Assembly: GCF_003051055.1 (NCBI RefSeq)
Contig: NZ_QAON01000008.1
Coordinates: 62,001 to 126,000 of the forward strand
From: Agitococcus lubricus
GTDB lineage: Bacteria; Pseudomonadota; Gammaproteobacteria; Pseudomonadales; Moraxellaceae
DNA: 64,000 bases
Direction: 5' to 3'
Position 1 is the first letter of the stretch. Every line of letters begins with the position of its first letter. Shown here piece by piece: positions 40,015 through 50,961 of the stretch. Both the position numbers and the translations under genes were made by a program. The notes under the pieces were generated by a model that saw only the letters and a program-made list of their open reading frames with translations, searched no databases and was not told the DNA's origin.

Positions 40015-40632
40015 TTATCCTCTATCGCCTAAGCCTTCTAATTGCTGTACTTTATCGCGTGCCGTATTAGCCGTATCCGTTTTTCCTTGACGGTCAGCCG
40101 CATTGGCAATAATACGCCATAACGCCGCTTGCTGTACGGTACTTTGAGCATAAGGTATGGCTTTACGCGCGAGTTGCTCTGCTTCGGCGGCACGCCCTTG
40201 TTGTAAACGGACTTCGGCCAAACGTTGATACACAACAGCAGATTGTGGGGCTAAACGCTGAGCACGTTCCAAACTGGTGGCCGCATCTTCGGGCTTACCT
40301 TGACGCAAACTGTCACTGGCACTCGCTAATAAATTTTGTACGGCTGGCATATCACGGCCATCAGCTAATTTTTTAGTCGGTTGAACCACCACAGTCGGCA
40401 TGGGTTTAATCATGGTAGGAATTTCAGAGGCCTTGAGTCCATCATAATTAGCACTGGGCATTGCCGCACGAATTTCTTTAGGTTTTTCGGCGGTCGCCAC
40501 GGCTGGTGTTTCTTTGATAACTTGGACGGGTTTTACAATGGGTTTCGCTTGGCGGGATAAACTGTAATCCGGCATTTGTTGACAGCCCACTAATAGCATT
40601 GAACAACAGACACTTGTCATCACAATACGCAT
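40015..40632 (-). CDS. lpoP: TPR lipoprotein, probable LpoP-type activator of PBP1b
   Basis: A signal peptide with lipobox LLVGC (Cys17) is followed by a Pro/Val/Lys-rich, probably extended region (about 18-90), then helical tetratricopeptide repeats (about 95-200; SLERAQRLAPQSAVVYQRLAEVRLQQGR). The extended part would let an outer-membrane-anchored protein reach through the cell wall. It lies 117 bases downstream of mrcB on the same strand. In Pseudomonas and relatives, LpoP is a TPR lipoprotein beside the PBP1b gene and activates it, replacing LpoB. AGGAG precedes the ATG. Confidence 0.72.
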   Translation of the reverse strand: MRIVMTSVCCSMLLVGCQQMPDYSLSRQAKPIVKPVQVIKETPAVATAEKPKEIRAAMPSANYDGLKASEIPTMIKPMPTVVVQPTKKLADGRDMPAVQNLLASASDSLRQGKPEDAATSLERAQRLAPQSAVVYQRLAEVRLQQGRAAEAEQLARKAIPYAQSTVQQAALWRIIANAADRQGKTDTANTARDKVQQLEGLGDRG

Positions 40633-40749
40633 TTACTACTCCTTAGGTATAGGGCGGTTATACAATTAGCACGACGCTTGTATTGTCCTTTATTAACTGA
40701 GGACTGGGCAACACACCACGATGAGATACCATGCTTAAGCGTGAAGCCC

Positions 40750-43083
40750 TTAGCGAAAAATATCTAAAATTTTATTCACCGTGCCATTAACAACATTGTT
40801 GATAGGGTCGTTTTCGACATCCTGCCCTTCAGCACACGCTGTTTTTTCTACAGGAATCGTATTGACTAAATAAGGGACATAAATCGCACCCACACAATTT
40901 TCAGCGCTGAGCTGGCCAGTCGTTTTATCGACCCATTGCCATTGTACATTATCAGGTTGTACCGCTTGCAAAGAAACAGGCTTGAGTTTAGTCATTAAAT
41001 CTATCCAAATCGGCAAAGCGCCTGTTGCGCCTGATAGACCAATCGCTTTGTTATCGTCATTTCCCAACCAAACTACGGCTAAATAATTGCCTGTATAGCC
41101 TGCAAACCATGCGTCACGTGCATCATTGGTTGTGCCTGTTTTACCTGCCATCACTAAATCTTTTGGTAAACGTTGATATGCCGCCGCTGCTGTTCCCATT
41201 CGCATCGTTTGCTGCATGGCATAATTAGTTAAATATAATGCCGAGGGGTCATAGACTTGTTTTACTTCTAAGCCGTAGCGTGTCAGACGTTTATCTTCAG
41301 CATCCACCACTTCACGAATGGCACGGGGTGAAGTTTGAAACCCATTCGCAGCAAAGGGCTGATATAAACGTAATACCTCCATGGGTGATAAATTAGCCGT
41401 CCCCAATAAAATAGAAGGATAATGGGGTAAATCTTGCGTTACGCCTAAGGCTTTTAAGGTATCAATGACTTCGGATAAGCCAACAGTCATGCCTAAACGA
41501 ATGGTCGCTTGATTGTAAGAATATGCTAAGGCTTCGTATAACGGCACAATCCCGTGATTTTGATGGTCATAATTTTCAGGTGCCCATACATCACCGCTTT
41601 TGCTGGTCACGGTCACAGGACTATCATCTATCGGCGATAATAACGAATATTGCCCCGATGCCAAAGCCGCTAAATAAATAGCGGGCTTAAACAAAGACCC
41701 GACTTGGCGCGAAGCATCTAAGGCACGATTAAAGCCTGTAAATGTCCCATAACCTCCTACCACAGCGAGTAGCTCGCCGCTTTCTGGATTCGCCACCACG
41801 ACAGCACCTTGTAATGCCGCTAAACGCCGATTCGCACCGCGTAATCTGCCTACTTGCTGGTTAAAGGCTTGTTGGCTAGCATTTTGTACACGCGGGTCAA
41901 GGGTGGTAAAAATTCGAAGTCCCGCAGAGCTTAAATCCTCTTCTTTATATTCCTGTTTTAGCTGACGACGTACCACATCTAAAAAGGCAGGATACACACT
42001 CAAACCCGCCGTTGGCGCACGCAAGATGCCTAAGGGTTTATTTTTGGCTTTGCTATATTGGGCTTCGTTAATGTGTCCATCTTTTAATAAATTAGACAAC
42101 ACCACATTCCGACGCTCTAAGGCGCGTTCAGGATTACGCCACGGATTATAAAATGAAGGCCCTTTGACCAAACCGACTAATAGAGCCACTTGATGTAACG
42201 ACAATTCACTGATAGGTTGACCAAAATAGAACTGTGCCGCCAAACCAAACCCATTAATAGACCGATTACCATTTTGACCTAAATTGACTTCGTTAAGGTA
42301 GGTTTCTAAAATTTCAGGCTTATCGTAATGCCATTCTAATAATAAGGCCATTAAGGCTTCGTTCACCTTACGTTTTAAGGAACGCTCATCGGTTAAATAA
42401 AAATTTTTGACCAATTGTTGGGTCAGCGTACTACCGCCTTGGCGTAATTCACCACTACTAACATTGACAAAAATGGCGCGTAATGTACCGCGAATAGAGA
42501 CACCGTAATGTTGATAAAAGTTTTTATCTTCAGTGGCTAATAAAGCCTGCTCTAAATATTTTGGCGCGTCTTTAAGTTGCATTAACACGCGGTCTTCATT
42601 TTGTTTCGGGTAAATCCCGCCAACCACTAACGGCTCTAAACGAACTATCCCTTTTTCATTTTCTTGTGTGCTGGCTAAATCAACCAGTGTATTACCGTCA
42701 AAACGTAGCTTCAAAACTTGTGAACGCTCTGTGCCATCACTAAACACAAAACCGCGTGTATGAATATATAAGTCACCGTTTTTTTCGCTATACACACCCG
42801 GTGCTTCATAATTGGCTTGCGCACGATAATGTAACAAAGCTAATTCGGCGGTGACATCTTGTTTGCTTAGTGGCGCACCACTGTATAACTCTAAGGGACG
42901 ACTAAACACTTTTGCAGGAATCGCCCAACGTTTGCCCTCAAATTTTTCTCGTACTAAACTATCCAACGATAAGGCATACACACCCAGACCCACCGCAGCA
43001 AGCAGACTAAGCATTACACATAAAACGAGAATCGTTAGAATAAATCCTTGTTCAGGTTTTTGGGGAGGATTTTTACGCATCAT
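40750..43083 (-). CDS. mrcB: penicillin-binding protein 1B
   Basis: Bifunctional class A peptidoglycan synthase, 777 aa. One membrane helix at about 13-39, a UB2H-like region, then the glycosyltransferase with catalytic Glu185 (ATEDKNFYQHYG) and the GGSTLTQQLVKN segment. The transpeptidase has Ser463 (SLFK), SYN (522-524) and KTG (648-650). A C-terminal tail with two Cys (SAENC and KTACAEG) could form a disulfide in the periplasm. The following lipoprotein is its likely activator. Confidence 0.96.
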   Translation of the reverse strand: MMRKNPPQKPEQGFILTILVLCVMLSLLAAVGLGVYALSLDSLVREKFEGKRWAIPAKVFSRPLELYSGAPLSKQDVTAELALLHYRAQANYEAPGVYSEKNGDLYIHTRGFVFSDGTERSQVLKLRFDGNTLVDLASTQENEKGIVRLEPLVVGGIYPKQNEDRVLMQLKDAPKYLEQALLATEDKNFYQHYGVSIRGTLRAIFVNVSSGELRQGGSTLTQQLVKNFYLTDERSLKRKVNEALMALLLEWHYDKPEILETYLNEVNLGQNGNRSINGFGLAAQFYFGQPISELSLHQVALLVGLVKGPSFYNPWRNPERALERRNVVLSNLLKDGHINEAQYSKAKNKPLGILRAPTAGLSVYPAFLDVVRRQLKQEYKEEDLSSAGLRIFTTLDPRVQNASQQAFNQQVGRLRGANRRLAALQGAVVVANPESGELLAVVGGYGTFTGFNRALDASRQVGSLFKPAIYLAALASGQYSLLSPIDDSPVTVTSKSGDVWAPENYDHQNHGIVPLYEALAYSYNQATIRLGMTVGLSEVIDTLKALGVTQDLPHYPSILLGTANLSPMEVLRLYQPFAANGFQTSPRAIREVVDAEDKRLTRYGLEVKQVYDPSALYLTNYAMQQTMRMGTAAAAYQRLPKDLVMAGKTGTTNDARDAWFAGYTGNYLAVVWLGNDDNKAIGLSGATGALPIWIDLMTKLKPVSLQAVQPDNVQWQWVDKTTGQLSAENCVGAIYVPYLVNTIPVEKTACAEGQDVENDPINNVVNGTVNKILDIFR

Positions 43084-43207
43084 AACTTGTTACAAGTTTG
43101 CAAAGTTGCGGCCATTGTAACGCGAGTTCAACGAGAGTGCGATGTGCTTTTGTGAACAGTTGATGAAGTCGACACCACTTTTGTCGTTTGATTGTCTGAA
43201 CCGAATA

Positions 43208-43233
43208 AAAAAGCCACACGGAGGTGGCTTTTT
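43208..43233 (-). terminator. terminator after the lipase gene
   Basis: AAAAAGCCAC (43208-43217) pairs with GTGGCTTTTT (43224-43233). Read on the minus strand it ends in a T run, 24 bases after the lipase stop; it may also work on the plus strand. Confidence 0.82.
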
Positions 43234-43256
43234 GGCTAAAACACGGTTTGAGTCAC

Positions 43257-44380
<1,124 letters not shown>

Positions 44381-44438
44381 TTATTCATCTGTGGGCGGAT
44401 GCTAAAGAGATTCTTTTTTTTGTGCAATAGGTCATAAT

Positions 44439-44466
44439 TTGTCAAACAACTGTCGTTTTTTGACAA
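44439..44466. promoter_or_regulatory. inverted repeat upstream of the lipase gene
   Basis: TTGTCAAA (44439-44446) and TTTGACAA (44459-44466) are inverted around 12 bases. The GTCAAA half-site could be bound by the divergent TetR regulator; this is a guess from position. Confidence 0.35.
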
Positions 44467-44614
44467 TAATCACGCTAAATGCTTATATCTCAAGCATTTA
44501 TATTAACTTTTGTGTTAATTTAATTTGCGTGAAAATTTACTTTTTATTACAAATTGGCGACAAATGGTCATTCAAAAGATATGAAAAGGCTTGTCAAAAA
44601 AAGAAAATACCGAT

Positions 44615-44628
44615 GTGACAATTGTCAC
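44615..44628. promoter_or_regulatory. palindrome upstream of the TetR gene
   Basis: GTGACAATTGTCAC is a perfect 14-bp palindrome 81 bases before the TetR start, a suitable size and place for autoregulation. It shares TTGTCA with the repeat at 44439. Confidence 0.45.
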
Positions 44629-44709
44629 TTTTTCACTCGATAGTAGACATTTTGAGTGATACCTTTTTGTAGACTGTGTCGTATCACGATTGGATTAGGA
44701 TAGCGATTT

Positions 44710-45378
44710 ATGACTGTTGATGGCTCTGTTACTCCTCCTCTACGTAGTCGCGGACGTCCCCCAAAAACAGACGCTGACCAAGAACAACTCAAAGAAAAAA
44801 TTGCTCAAGCCACCTTAGCCGCTTTTGGCGAGCAGGGTTATCGTGAATTAAAAGTTGAGCATGTTCTAGAAAAAGCAAATATTTCTCGTCCTACGTTTTA
44901 TAAATATTTTCGCCACCTTGAAGAACCCTTACAAATTGCAGCACTAAAATTACATCAAGATTTATATCATCGTATTGAGGTCGCGTTTGAACAAGCCAGT
45001 GATCCTATTTGGGGAGCTATGTTAGCGTGTGATGCCTATGTTGACTGGGGAAAAAGTCTTGGTCGTTTAGTAGAGGCGTTGTATGCAGAATTTTATGAAC
45101 GCTCTTCGCCGATTGCCAAATACCGACAACAAGTCATTCAGGCCTTACAAGGTCTGATTACACAAGCCGTGATTCAGTCAGGACGCCCCAGACCGTCGGA
45201 GACAACATTGGGTTTATTTATTACAGGCGTTGAGTTTTTAGCTTTTCAGTTTTTATTAGAATCCGACCGTAGTGACCAGACTTATGCGCAGACACGCATG
45301 GCTATCTTAAAATTATTGCTGTGCTGTTTTGGAACAGAACAAGATATCCCTTTGTTAATACCCTTACTTAAGGCATAG
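44710..45378 (+). CDS. TetR-family regulator with AT-hook-like N-terminus
   Basis: A 222-aa regulator. A basic SRGRPPK stretch (residues 13-19), like an AT-hook, precedes the TetR helix-turn-helix (about 28-75; IAQATLAAFGEQGYRELKVEHVL broken by the turn, then NISRPTFYKYF). The ligand domain is unassigned. It is divergent from the lipase gene, its most likely target. Its 3' end overlaps the convergent gene by 11 bases. Confidence 0.88.
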   Translation: MTVDGSVTPPLRSRGRPPKTDADQEQLKEKIAQATLAAFGEQGYRELKVEHVLEKANISRPTFYKYFRHLEEPLQIAALKLHQDLYHRIEVAFEQASDPIWGAMLACDAYVDWGKSLGRLVEALYAEFYERSSPIAKYRQQVIQALQGLITQAVIQSGRPRPSETTLGLFITGVEFLAFQFLLESDRSDQTYAQTRMAILKLLLCCFGTEQDIPLLIPLLKA

Positions 45379-45724
45379 TCTCGGTATGGTTATCGTGAGT
45401 ATCGTCATTTGGCCATAACGCGGCATTAAAAACACGGCCTTTTTTTGGAGTAATGGTAACTTCCATTTGCCTAAACGACTGATAACCCTGCGCATGCACA
45501 TCGACATTATAAACACCCGCTTTTTTAACGGTTATTTGATACACGCCCTGACTATCTGTTTGAGCCGTTGCAATGGTTTGTAACTGCATGTCTAAAATGT
45601 TAACTGTCGCCCCTATAATTTTGGCTTGCGTCAGTTGGTTAGTGACTTCTCCTTTTAATACGTCGGCTTGCGCCAATACCGTCACCAAACTCAAGCAACA
45701 CACTAAAGATAATTTGGCTAACAT
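45368..45724 (-). CDS. exported transthyretin/carboxypeptidase-regulatory-like small protein
   Basis: A 118-aa protein with a signal peptide (cleavage probably after AQA, near residue 20) and one prealbumin-like beta domain: KGEVTNQLTQAKIIGATVNI, then TDSQGVYQITVKKAGVYNVDV, then GYQSFRQMEVTI. Domains of this type act as small structural or binding modules at the cell surface or periplasm. GGAG precedes the ATG. Function unknown. Confidence 0.78.
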   Translation of the reverse strand: MLAKLSLVCCLSLVTVLAQADVLKGEVTNQLTQAKIIGATVNILDMQLQTIATAQTDSQGVYQITVKKAGVYNVDVHAQGYQSFRQMEVTITPKKGRVFNAALWPNDDTHDNHTETMP

Positions 45725-45924
45725 AGGGAATACTCCGTTTATGGCACTATTGAGGGTTGGCGTTTATCTAAATCGACGAATGACGCCGCGTATTCTCAAA
45801 AATACCAGATTGACACCTCTATTTGAGATAAGCGTAGGCCGTGAACAACACCGTCTTAAACGTCTCATTTTCAACAGAGCGTCTTTCACAACCGCACGCA
45901 AAACCTCCATCACCCCTAAACGTA

Positions 45925-47007
45925 TCAGCGTTTCTTCTTTAATAAACCATCATCAATCACTTGTTGAAAATGCTCAATAAATGTTTCTTCAACAGGACGA
46001 TATTGTACGCCCAAAATATCGCGGCTACGGCGATTGTCAAACTTTAAGGGTAAGCCCACATTACGTTTCACAAAATCACGGGTAATCGGCCCCATTAGAG
46101 GACCAAATGCCCAAACCAAAAAGGTAGGCGCTTCCATACGGGGAAATGGGTATTGGCTACCGTATTTATGACGTAATATCTTCCCAATTTTTAGCATGGT
46201 TAATTCTGTGGCATTTAAGATAAAACGCCCTTTTGCCGCAGGATTAAATGCCGCCAATAAATGCGCACTCGCGACTTCACGCACATCCACGACACCAATC
46301 GTTAATTTGGGTACGCCTGTGCGTAAACGGCCATCCCCCATTTGTACCAGCGTATCAATACTGGCCGATTGACTGCCTGAGGTTAAGGAAGGCCCATACA
46401 CCATCGCAGGATTAATGGTGACTAAATCCCAACGGCTTTGCTCTTTTTGCAGTTTCCATGCCTCACGCTCGGCCACCGCTTTAGAATATTGATAGGGATT
46501 ATGGTCAACGCTACTGGTTGTGTTCCAATGCTCCTCGGTAAACACACCGCTAGGGACAGCCAAAATATCTTCATTGTCGCCGTAAATCGCGGCAACACTG
46601 CTGGTTAATACCACACGATGTACCGTCGGACATTGATTCACTGCATTTAAGACATTACGCGTGCCTTCTAAAGCAGGACGTACAAGCGCTTCATTTGCAT
46701 CGCTAAAGCCTTCTAAAACAAAGGGTGACGCAGTGTGCATGACAATGCCGCATCCCTGCATAGCCTCATTAAAACTGCCTTCTGCCAATAAATCTGCTTT
46801 GAATAACTTGAGTGTTCCTTTGGCTTGCTCAGCGATTTTGAGCAAATGCCCGACACTGCTTTGTTTAGCAGGGTCACGTACCGTAGCATGCACCGTGTAT
46901 CCTGCTTCTAATAAATACTTAATAATCCAACTAGCAATATAACCAGAACCGCCCGTTACTAAAATGGGGGTCATCGTTGATTCGGGGAGAGTGGGCGTTG
47001 TCATCAT
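45925..47007 (-). CDS. NAD(P)-dependent epimerase/DFR-like reductase
   Basis: Extended SDR. The cofactor motif TGGSGYIASW is at the N-terminus, HTASPF marks the middle of the Rossmann domain, and the active pair is YQYSK (Tyr and Lys). The layout resembles dihydroflavonol reductases and bacterial aldehyde or ketone reductases. I start at ATG 47007, with AGAAGGA upstream; the ATG directly after it is equally likely. Product 360 aa. Substrate unknown. Transcribed alone. Confidence 0.87.
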   Translation of the reverse strand: MMTTPTLPESTMTPILVTGGSGYIASWIIKYLLEAGYTVHATVRDPAKQSSVGHLLKIAEQAKGTLKLFKADLLAEGSFNEAMQGCGIVMHTASPFVLEGFSDANEALVRPALEGTRNVLNAVNQCPTVHRVVLTSSVAAIYGDNEDILAVPSGVFTEEHWNTTSSVDHNPYQYSKAVAEREAWKLQKEQSRWDLVTINPAMVYGPSLTSGSQSASIDTLVQMGDGRLRTGVPKLTIGVVDVREVASAHLLAAFNPAAKGRFILNATELTMLKIGKILRHKYGSQYPFPRMEAPTFLVWAFGPLMGPITRDFVKRNVGLPLKFDNRRSRDILGVQYRPVEETFIEHFQQVIDDGLLKKKR

Positions 47008-47232
47008 ACTATCCTTCTGTAAACGAGGATTTAAACTGGACATAAACATGTGAATATATCAGCGATAAGTGCATAAGTTCTACTCGGTGGTAGCAAAATG
47101 ACTTAAGCACATCATCGGCCTACACGGACAATACTAGAGAGCCACTAGACTGACAAGAAACTTCCGTAAAATAGATAACTGCGAGCCGATTAATGTCTGA
47201 GTCGGCGAACATATTGAATGATTTTTATAGGT

Positions 47233-47256
47233 GACGGAGGGTGTGCCCCCTCCGTC
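47233..47256 (-). terminator. hairpin after the second ferredoxin reductase
   Basis: GACGGAGGG (47233-47241) pairs with CCCTCCGTC (47248-47256), ending 7 bases after the reductase stop on the minus strand. The stem is GC-rich but has only a weak A/T tail. Confidence 0.6.
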
Positions 47257-47263
47257 TTGACGC

Positions 47264-48358
47264 TCAAGCATCTAATACGACGTGCGCCGAATCAGGATAG
47301 GACGTACACAGGTAGACGGCTTTGCCCAATTGGTTACCGCTCACCTTACCTTCTTTGAGGGTGAGCTTACAACTACCACACATCCCCCGCTCACAGCCTG
47401 ACTCTACTAACACACCGTACTTATGAGCTAAGGCTAATAGCGTTTGTCCTTGGTCTTCTGGACTCAAGCTAATACGTTGGTGTAAATGCTTAAAGTCCAC
47501 AATCGGCTGGCATTGGCTAAAGTCGAATTGCTCACCCAAATTAGGAGCCGCAAAATTAAAACGCTCACAGTGTAAGCGTGTCATATCATAACCATACATT
47601 TGTAATAAGGTGATGATATTGTCCATAAAGCCTGCTGGGCCACACAAATAAATATCACGTTGTCTAAAATCAGGATACAACTGAAGTAGATTATCTGCCG
47701 TCAATAGATGGTCACTGCCTGTTTGTTGGCTTAAGGCCACATGCACTTGTACACCTTGAGCACGCCATTGTTGTAACGATTGACGATAAATCACATCTTT
47801 AGTCTGTGAAAATTGTGCGTATAACGCAATGTCTACCTTAGCACGAGTGTCCGCCAACAGCGATTGAATGATGGAGTAACACGGGGTAATGCCAGAGCCT
47901 GCACTGATAAATAAAATTTTCTCTTGTTGCTGATAACAAAACTGCCCTTGCGCAGCTTCAAGCCTTAGCTCCATACCCACCGTCAACTGTTCGTGTAACC
48001 ATGTTGATACACGCCCTCCTGCGTGCTGTTTGACCGTAATCGTAAAACAGCCGTTCTCTAAGGGTGAAAGGCTATAGGCGCGTTGATAGGCAACTCCATC
48101 AATGAGCACCTTTAGCTGAATATATTGTCCCGCTTGCATCCCCTGCCAACGCTGATTGGGCATAAGCGTCATTGTTTTGACTTGGTCGGCTTCTTCAGTT
48201 ATGGCGATGACCTGCGCCTTCAACTCATAGGTCCAAATAAAATCGTTCAATCGACGATTAAGGACTGTCATGGTATTACTCGCAATATAATCGACCCAAT
48301 CGTGTCCAACCGTTTGCATTAACCAACGATTCGTGTGCTGACGTAAATGATTAAGCAT
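47264..48358 (-). CDS. second ferredoxin reductase with 2Fe-2S domain
   Basis: Flavin- and iron-sulfur-containing reductase of 364 aa, paralogue of the product of 15705-16751. FAD motif RAYSLSP, NAD(P)H site ILFISAGSGITPCYSII, and plant-type cluster cysteines 322, 327, 330 (GCERGMCGSC) and 351 (LCTSYP). I start at ATG 48358, with AAAGGAG upstream, overlapping the desaturase stop by eight bases. That coupling shows it serves the desaturase directly upstream. Confidence 0.92.
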   Translation of the reverse strand: MLNHLRQHTNRWLMQTVGHDWVDYIASNTMTVLNRRLNDFIWTYELKAQVIAITEEADQVKTMTLMPNQRWQGMQAGQYIQLKVLIDGVAYQRAYSLSPLENGCFTITVKQHAGGRVSTWLHEQLTVGMELRLEAAQGQFCYQQQEKILFISAGSGITPCYSIIQSLLADTRAKVDIALYAQFSQTKDVIYRQSLQQWRAQGVQVHVALSQQTGSDHLLTADNLLQLYPDFRQRDIYLCGPAGFMDNIITLLQMYGYDMTRLHCERFNFAAPNLGEQFDFSQCQPIVDFKHLHQRISLSPEDQGQTLLALAHKYGVLVESGCERGMCGSCKLTLKEGKVSGNQLGKAVYLCTSYPDSAHVVLDA

Positions 48359-49508
48359 CTTGTGCTGCTCCTTTACGCGATGGAAAGGAGTATTTCCACA
48401 AGACCGACACATAATTTTTAATGGCGCGAGACCAGCTCGGATTACACTTATAGGGAATATCGTATTTAGCACAGACCGCTTTTACTTCTTTGGCCATGTC
48501 TGGATAACGATGCGAGGGAATATCTGGGAACAAATGGTGCTCAATCTGATAATTCAAATGCCCCCACAAAATACTCATCACACGATTACCCTTAAAATTG
48601 ACGGACGAGTCTAACTGAGTTAAATACCAATGCCCTTTATGTTTAACGGCTTCTTCGGGTTGTAACGGCTCGGTTAAATGGGTGGCTTGAATGGTGAGTG
48701 CAATCCAATAATTGTTAATAGTATCGGCCAATAAATTACCTGCAAATACTTTTAAGCCCGAAAAACCCGTCACTTGTGCCATGACGGGAAATGCCGCAAA
48801 TTCTTTAGCCCACACACGCCATACCGAACGCTGTCTACGCTTTAAGCGCTCTTGTGCATCCCACGGGTGTTGGTCAACTACAGCATAACCCTTATTACCG
48901 TCAGCAAAATTTTGTTGCCGATAATCTTGGGTAAAGCCTAAATTTTGGGCATTAAAGTGATACAACATCGTCGGATAGACAATGCCTAAATACAGTGGGA
49001 CTTGATACAAATTAGACTTGTGCCAAGGCGTTAGGTCGTTAGTACGTAAAACCCCGTGATTTAGGTCAGGGTCTTTCTCAAAAACATTGGTATGCACATG
49101 ATGCATGGCATTATGCTCACGTCGCCAACCTTCTTCATCAATAGGCGCTTTCCACTTAAAGTTATGGGCATGAAACTCTGGAATTTCAGGAAAATAGTCA
49201 TATTGACCATGAAGTACGTTATGACCTATTTCAATGGCTTCTAAATTGCGGTGAAGCCATAAAAAAAAGACACCCGAGCCAAAACTAATCGGGCCACTGC
49301 TGAGCCATAACAATCCACGACCTGCCACTTCAAATACGCGTGATTTACGGCGTAAACCGACAATATAATCAATATCTTTTTGGCCGAGTTGGGCGCGATA
49401 TTTATTTTTTATTGCGTCAAACTCCTGCTCAATTTGGTCGTAAAACGCTTGTTTTTGAGTTTGCGTGTAATGCGTACTACGGGAGGTAGAAATGGCGGCT
49501 TCTGACAT
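48351..49508 (-). CDS. second membrane fatty-acid desaturase
   Basis: A 385-aa membrane desaturase with histidine boxes HNVLH (96-100), HNAMHH (132-137) and QIEHH (321-325). It differs from the first desaturase in the second box and in a longer middle section, so it may act on another chain length or position. It is the first gene of its pair, unlike the first locus. No regulator sits beside it, and I see no copy of the 36-bp palindrome upstream. The ribosome site is weak. Confidence 0.92.
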   Translation of the reverse strand: MSEAAISTSRSTHYTQTQKQAFYDQIEQEFDAIKNKYRAQLGQKDIDYIVGLRRKSRVFEVAGRGLLWLSSGPISFGSGVFFLWLHRNLEAIEIGHNVLHGQYDYFPEIPEFHAHNFKWKAPIDEEGWRREHNAMHHVHTNVFEKDPDLNHGVLRTNDLTPWHKSNLYQVPLYLGIVYPTMLYHFNAQNLGFTQDYRQQNFADGNKGYAVVDQHPWDAQERLKRRQRSVWRVWAKEFAAFPVMAQVTGFSGLKVFAGNLLADTINNYWIALTIQATHLTEPLQPEEAVKHKGHWYLTQLDSSVNFKGNRVMSILWGHLNYQIEHHLFPDIPSHRYPDMAKEVKAVCAKYDIPYKCNPSWSRAIKNYVSVLWKYSFPSRKGAAQDA

Positions 49509-49732
49509 ATAAATCTTATACTCACGTCGGGGAATAAACGATATCTCATCTGTAGAAAGCCTAAAGCATGATTATGCGCCAGCGTTACAGACTCGCGGTG
49601 GCGCATGATACCAAAAGGATGCATTCTATTGAAGATTAAGCCTCAAATAAGCTGTGTGTGTCTCTTGTTTATTTAGTCTCTTTTTTATGAATAACTGTCA
49701 AAATACACCGACATGCCAAACATCCCTATTCC

Positions 49733-50527
49733 CTATACTACCTTGACTTTGCGCATTAACCACTGACGTAACTCAGGAGAGGCGCGGTCAATATAAACAG
49801 CCAATTTTTCTTTAAGCCCACCAATGACAATATGCTCCTCGCCGCGTGCCAACGCAGCCACTGCTAACTGCGCAAAAGTCTGTGGCGACATGGCGGCATT
49901 TTGTGCATCATCCATTTTGTTTTGTGTAGAACCATCGCCTACTAACGCGGCAATACTGATATTGGTTTTTACAAAACCAGGATAAATGACACTGACATAC
50001 ACCCCGTGGTCATACACTTCAGCACGCAGAGCGTCATAAAATGCCCTCAGTGCATGTTTAGCGGCGGCATAGGTGGAGCGCATCGGCGTGGCGACTAAAC
50101 CCGCGATGCTGGACACGGCGACTAAACGGCCACGTTTACGTGCCAACATCAAGGGTAAAACAGCTTTAGTCAGTGCCACAGGGCCAAAATAATCTACTTC
50201 CATCAGCTCTCGGTCTACCGCTAAACACGTATCTTTCACTAAAGAGCGCTGACTGACCCCCGCATTATTAATCAGTAAATCAATCGTCCCCATTGCTTGC
50301 TCTACTGCTTTGACCAAATCAGGAAAGCGGTCTATGTCTTTCATATCCATTGCTAACACATAATGTTGCTCAGGTCGTTGGCAATTCGCACGTACACGCT
50401 CTAAGGCATCCGCACGACGTGCCGACAACACAAGGCGCGCACCTTGTTGGGCAAATTCATAAGCTAAGGCCTCTCCAATGCCACTGGAAGCGCCCGTAAT
50501 CCATACCACACGTCGATGAAAAGCCAT
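49733..50527 (-). CDS. short-chain dehydrogenase/reductase
   Basis: Classical SDR, 264 aa: TGASSGIG near residue 11, NNAG, Ser in AVSSIAG and YAAAK. The loop after the second strand reads SARRADALERV, whose arginines suggest NADPH. The C-terminal part (KEKLAVYIDRASPELRQWL) resembles membrane-associated SDRs that act on lipids or retinoid-like ketones. GGAG precedes the ATG. It is upstream of, and on the same strand as, the desaturase pair, 224 bases away. Confidence 0.88.
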   Translation of the reverse strand: MAFHRRVVWITGASSGIGEALAYEFAQQGARLVLSARRADALERVRANCQRPEQHYVLAMDMKDIDRFPDLVKAVEQAMGTIDLLINNAGVSQRSLVKDTCLAVDRELMEVDYFGPVALTKAVLPLMLARKRGRLVAVSSIAGLVATPMRSTYAAAKHALRAFYDALRAEVYDHGVYVSVIYPGFVKTNISIAALVGDGSTQNKMDDAQNAAMSPQTFAQLAVAALARGEEHIVIGGLKEKLAVYIDRASPELRQWLMRKVKVV

Positions 50528-50555
50528 TCTAAACTCCTAATTTAATGACATAGCG

Positions 50556-50827
50556 TTAGGGTCTGTTAACATTTTGATTGTGGTTGCGAAAGAGACTATT
50601 TTTAGAGGATACAAGGCGTGAATCGCGTGATTTGGTTATTCCAAATAAGCGATGAGCAACGAGGTAGCCTCAAAAAATAGTTCTTTCCCTTTGGGTTGCG
50701 TAAAAAATTGACTCATTCTATGTTACAAAACTTGCCAATAGAACAACTATTCGCTGCGTTTTGTGCCTTGCCTGAGTCTATTTTTATTAGCAACGCAGCT
50801 CACACGAAAAACGTCAACAGCCCCTAT
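50556..50827. repeat. ~270-bp repeat element with terminal inverted repeats
   Basis: The ends are TTAGGGTCTGTTAAC (50556-50570) and GTCAACAGCCCCTA (50813-50826), inverted with a few mismatches. Inside, GAAAGAGACTATTTTTAGAGG near 50590 pairs imperfectly with a copy near 50670-50690. No transposase is encoded; short frames inside look accidental. The ends recur as a 45-bp unit at 19174-19218. It fills most of the 434-bp gap 50528-50961. Best seen as a non-autonomous repeat (inference). Confidence 0.6.
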
Positions 50828-50961
50828 TGTTATCACACACTTAAAGACTCAGGACGTATAGCCCTCTGTTTGTACGGTGCAGTTTTACCACGAAGCTGAT
50901 AACATGAGTGACTTATAATTGCCCCATAACCCTACTCAGGCCTAAACTGCTTGGACGTATA

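Noticed and set aside
50696-50899. A 67-codon frame on the plus strand
   Set aside because: It lies in the repeat element, with no ribosome site and no recognisable protein features.
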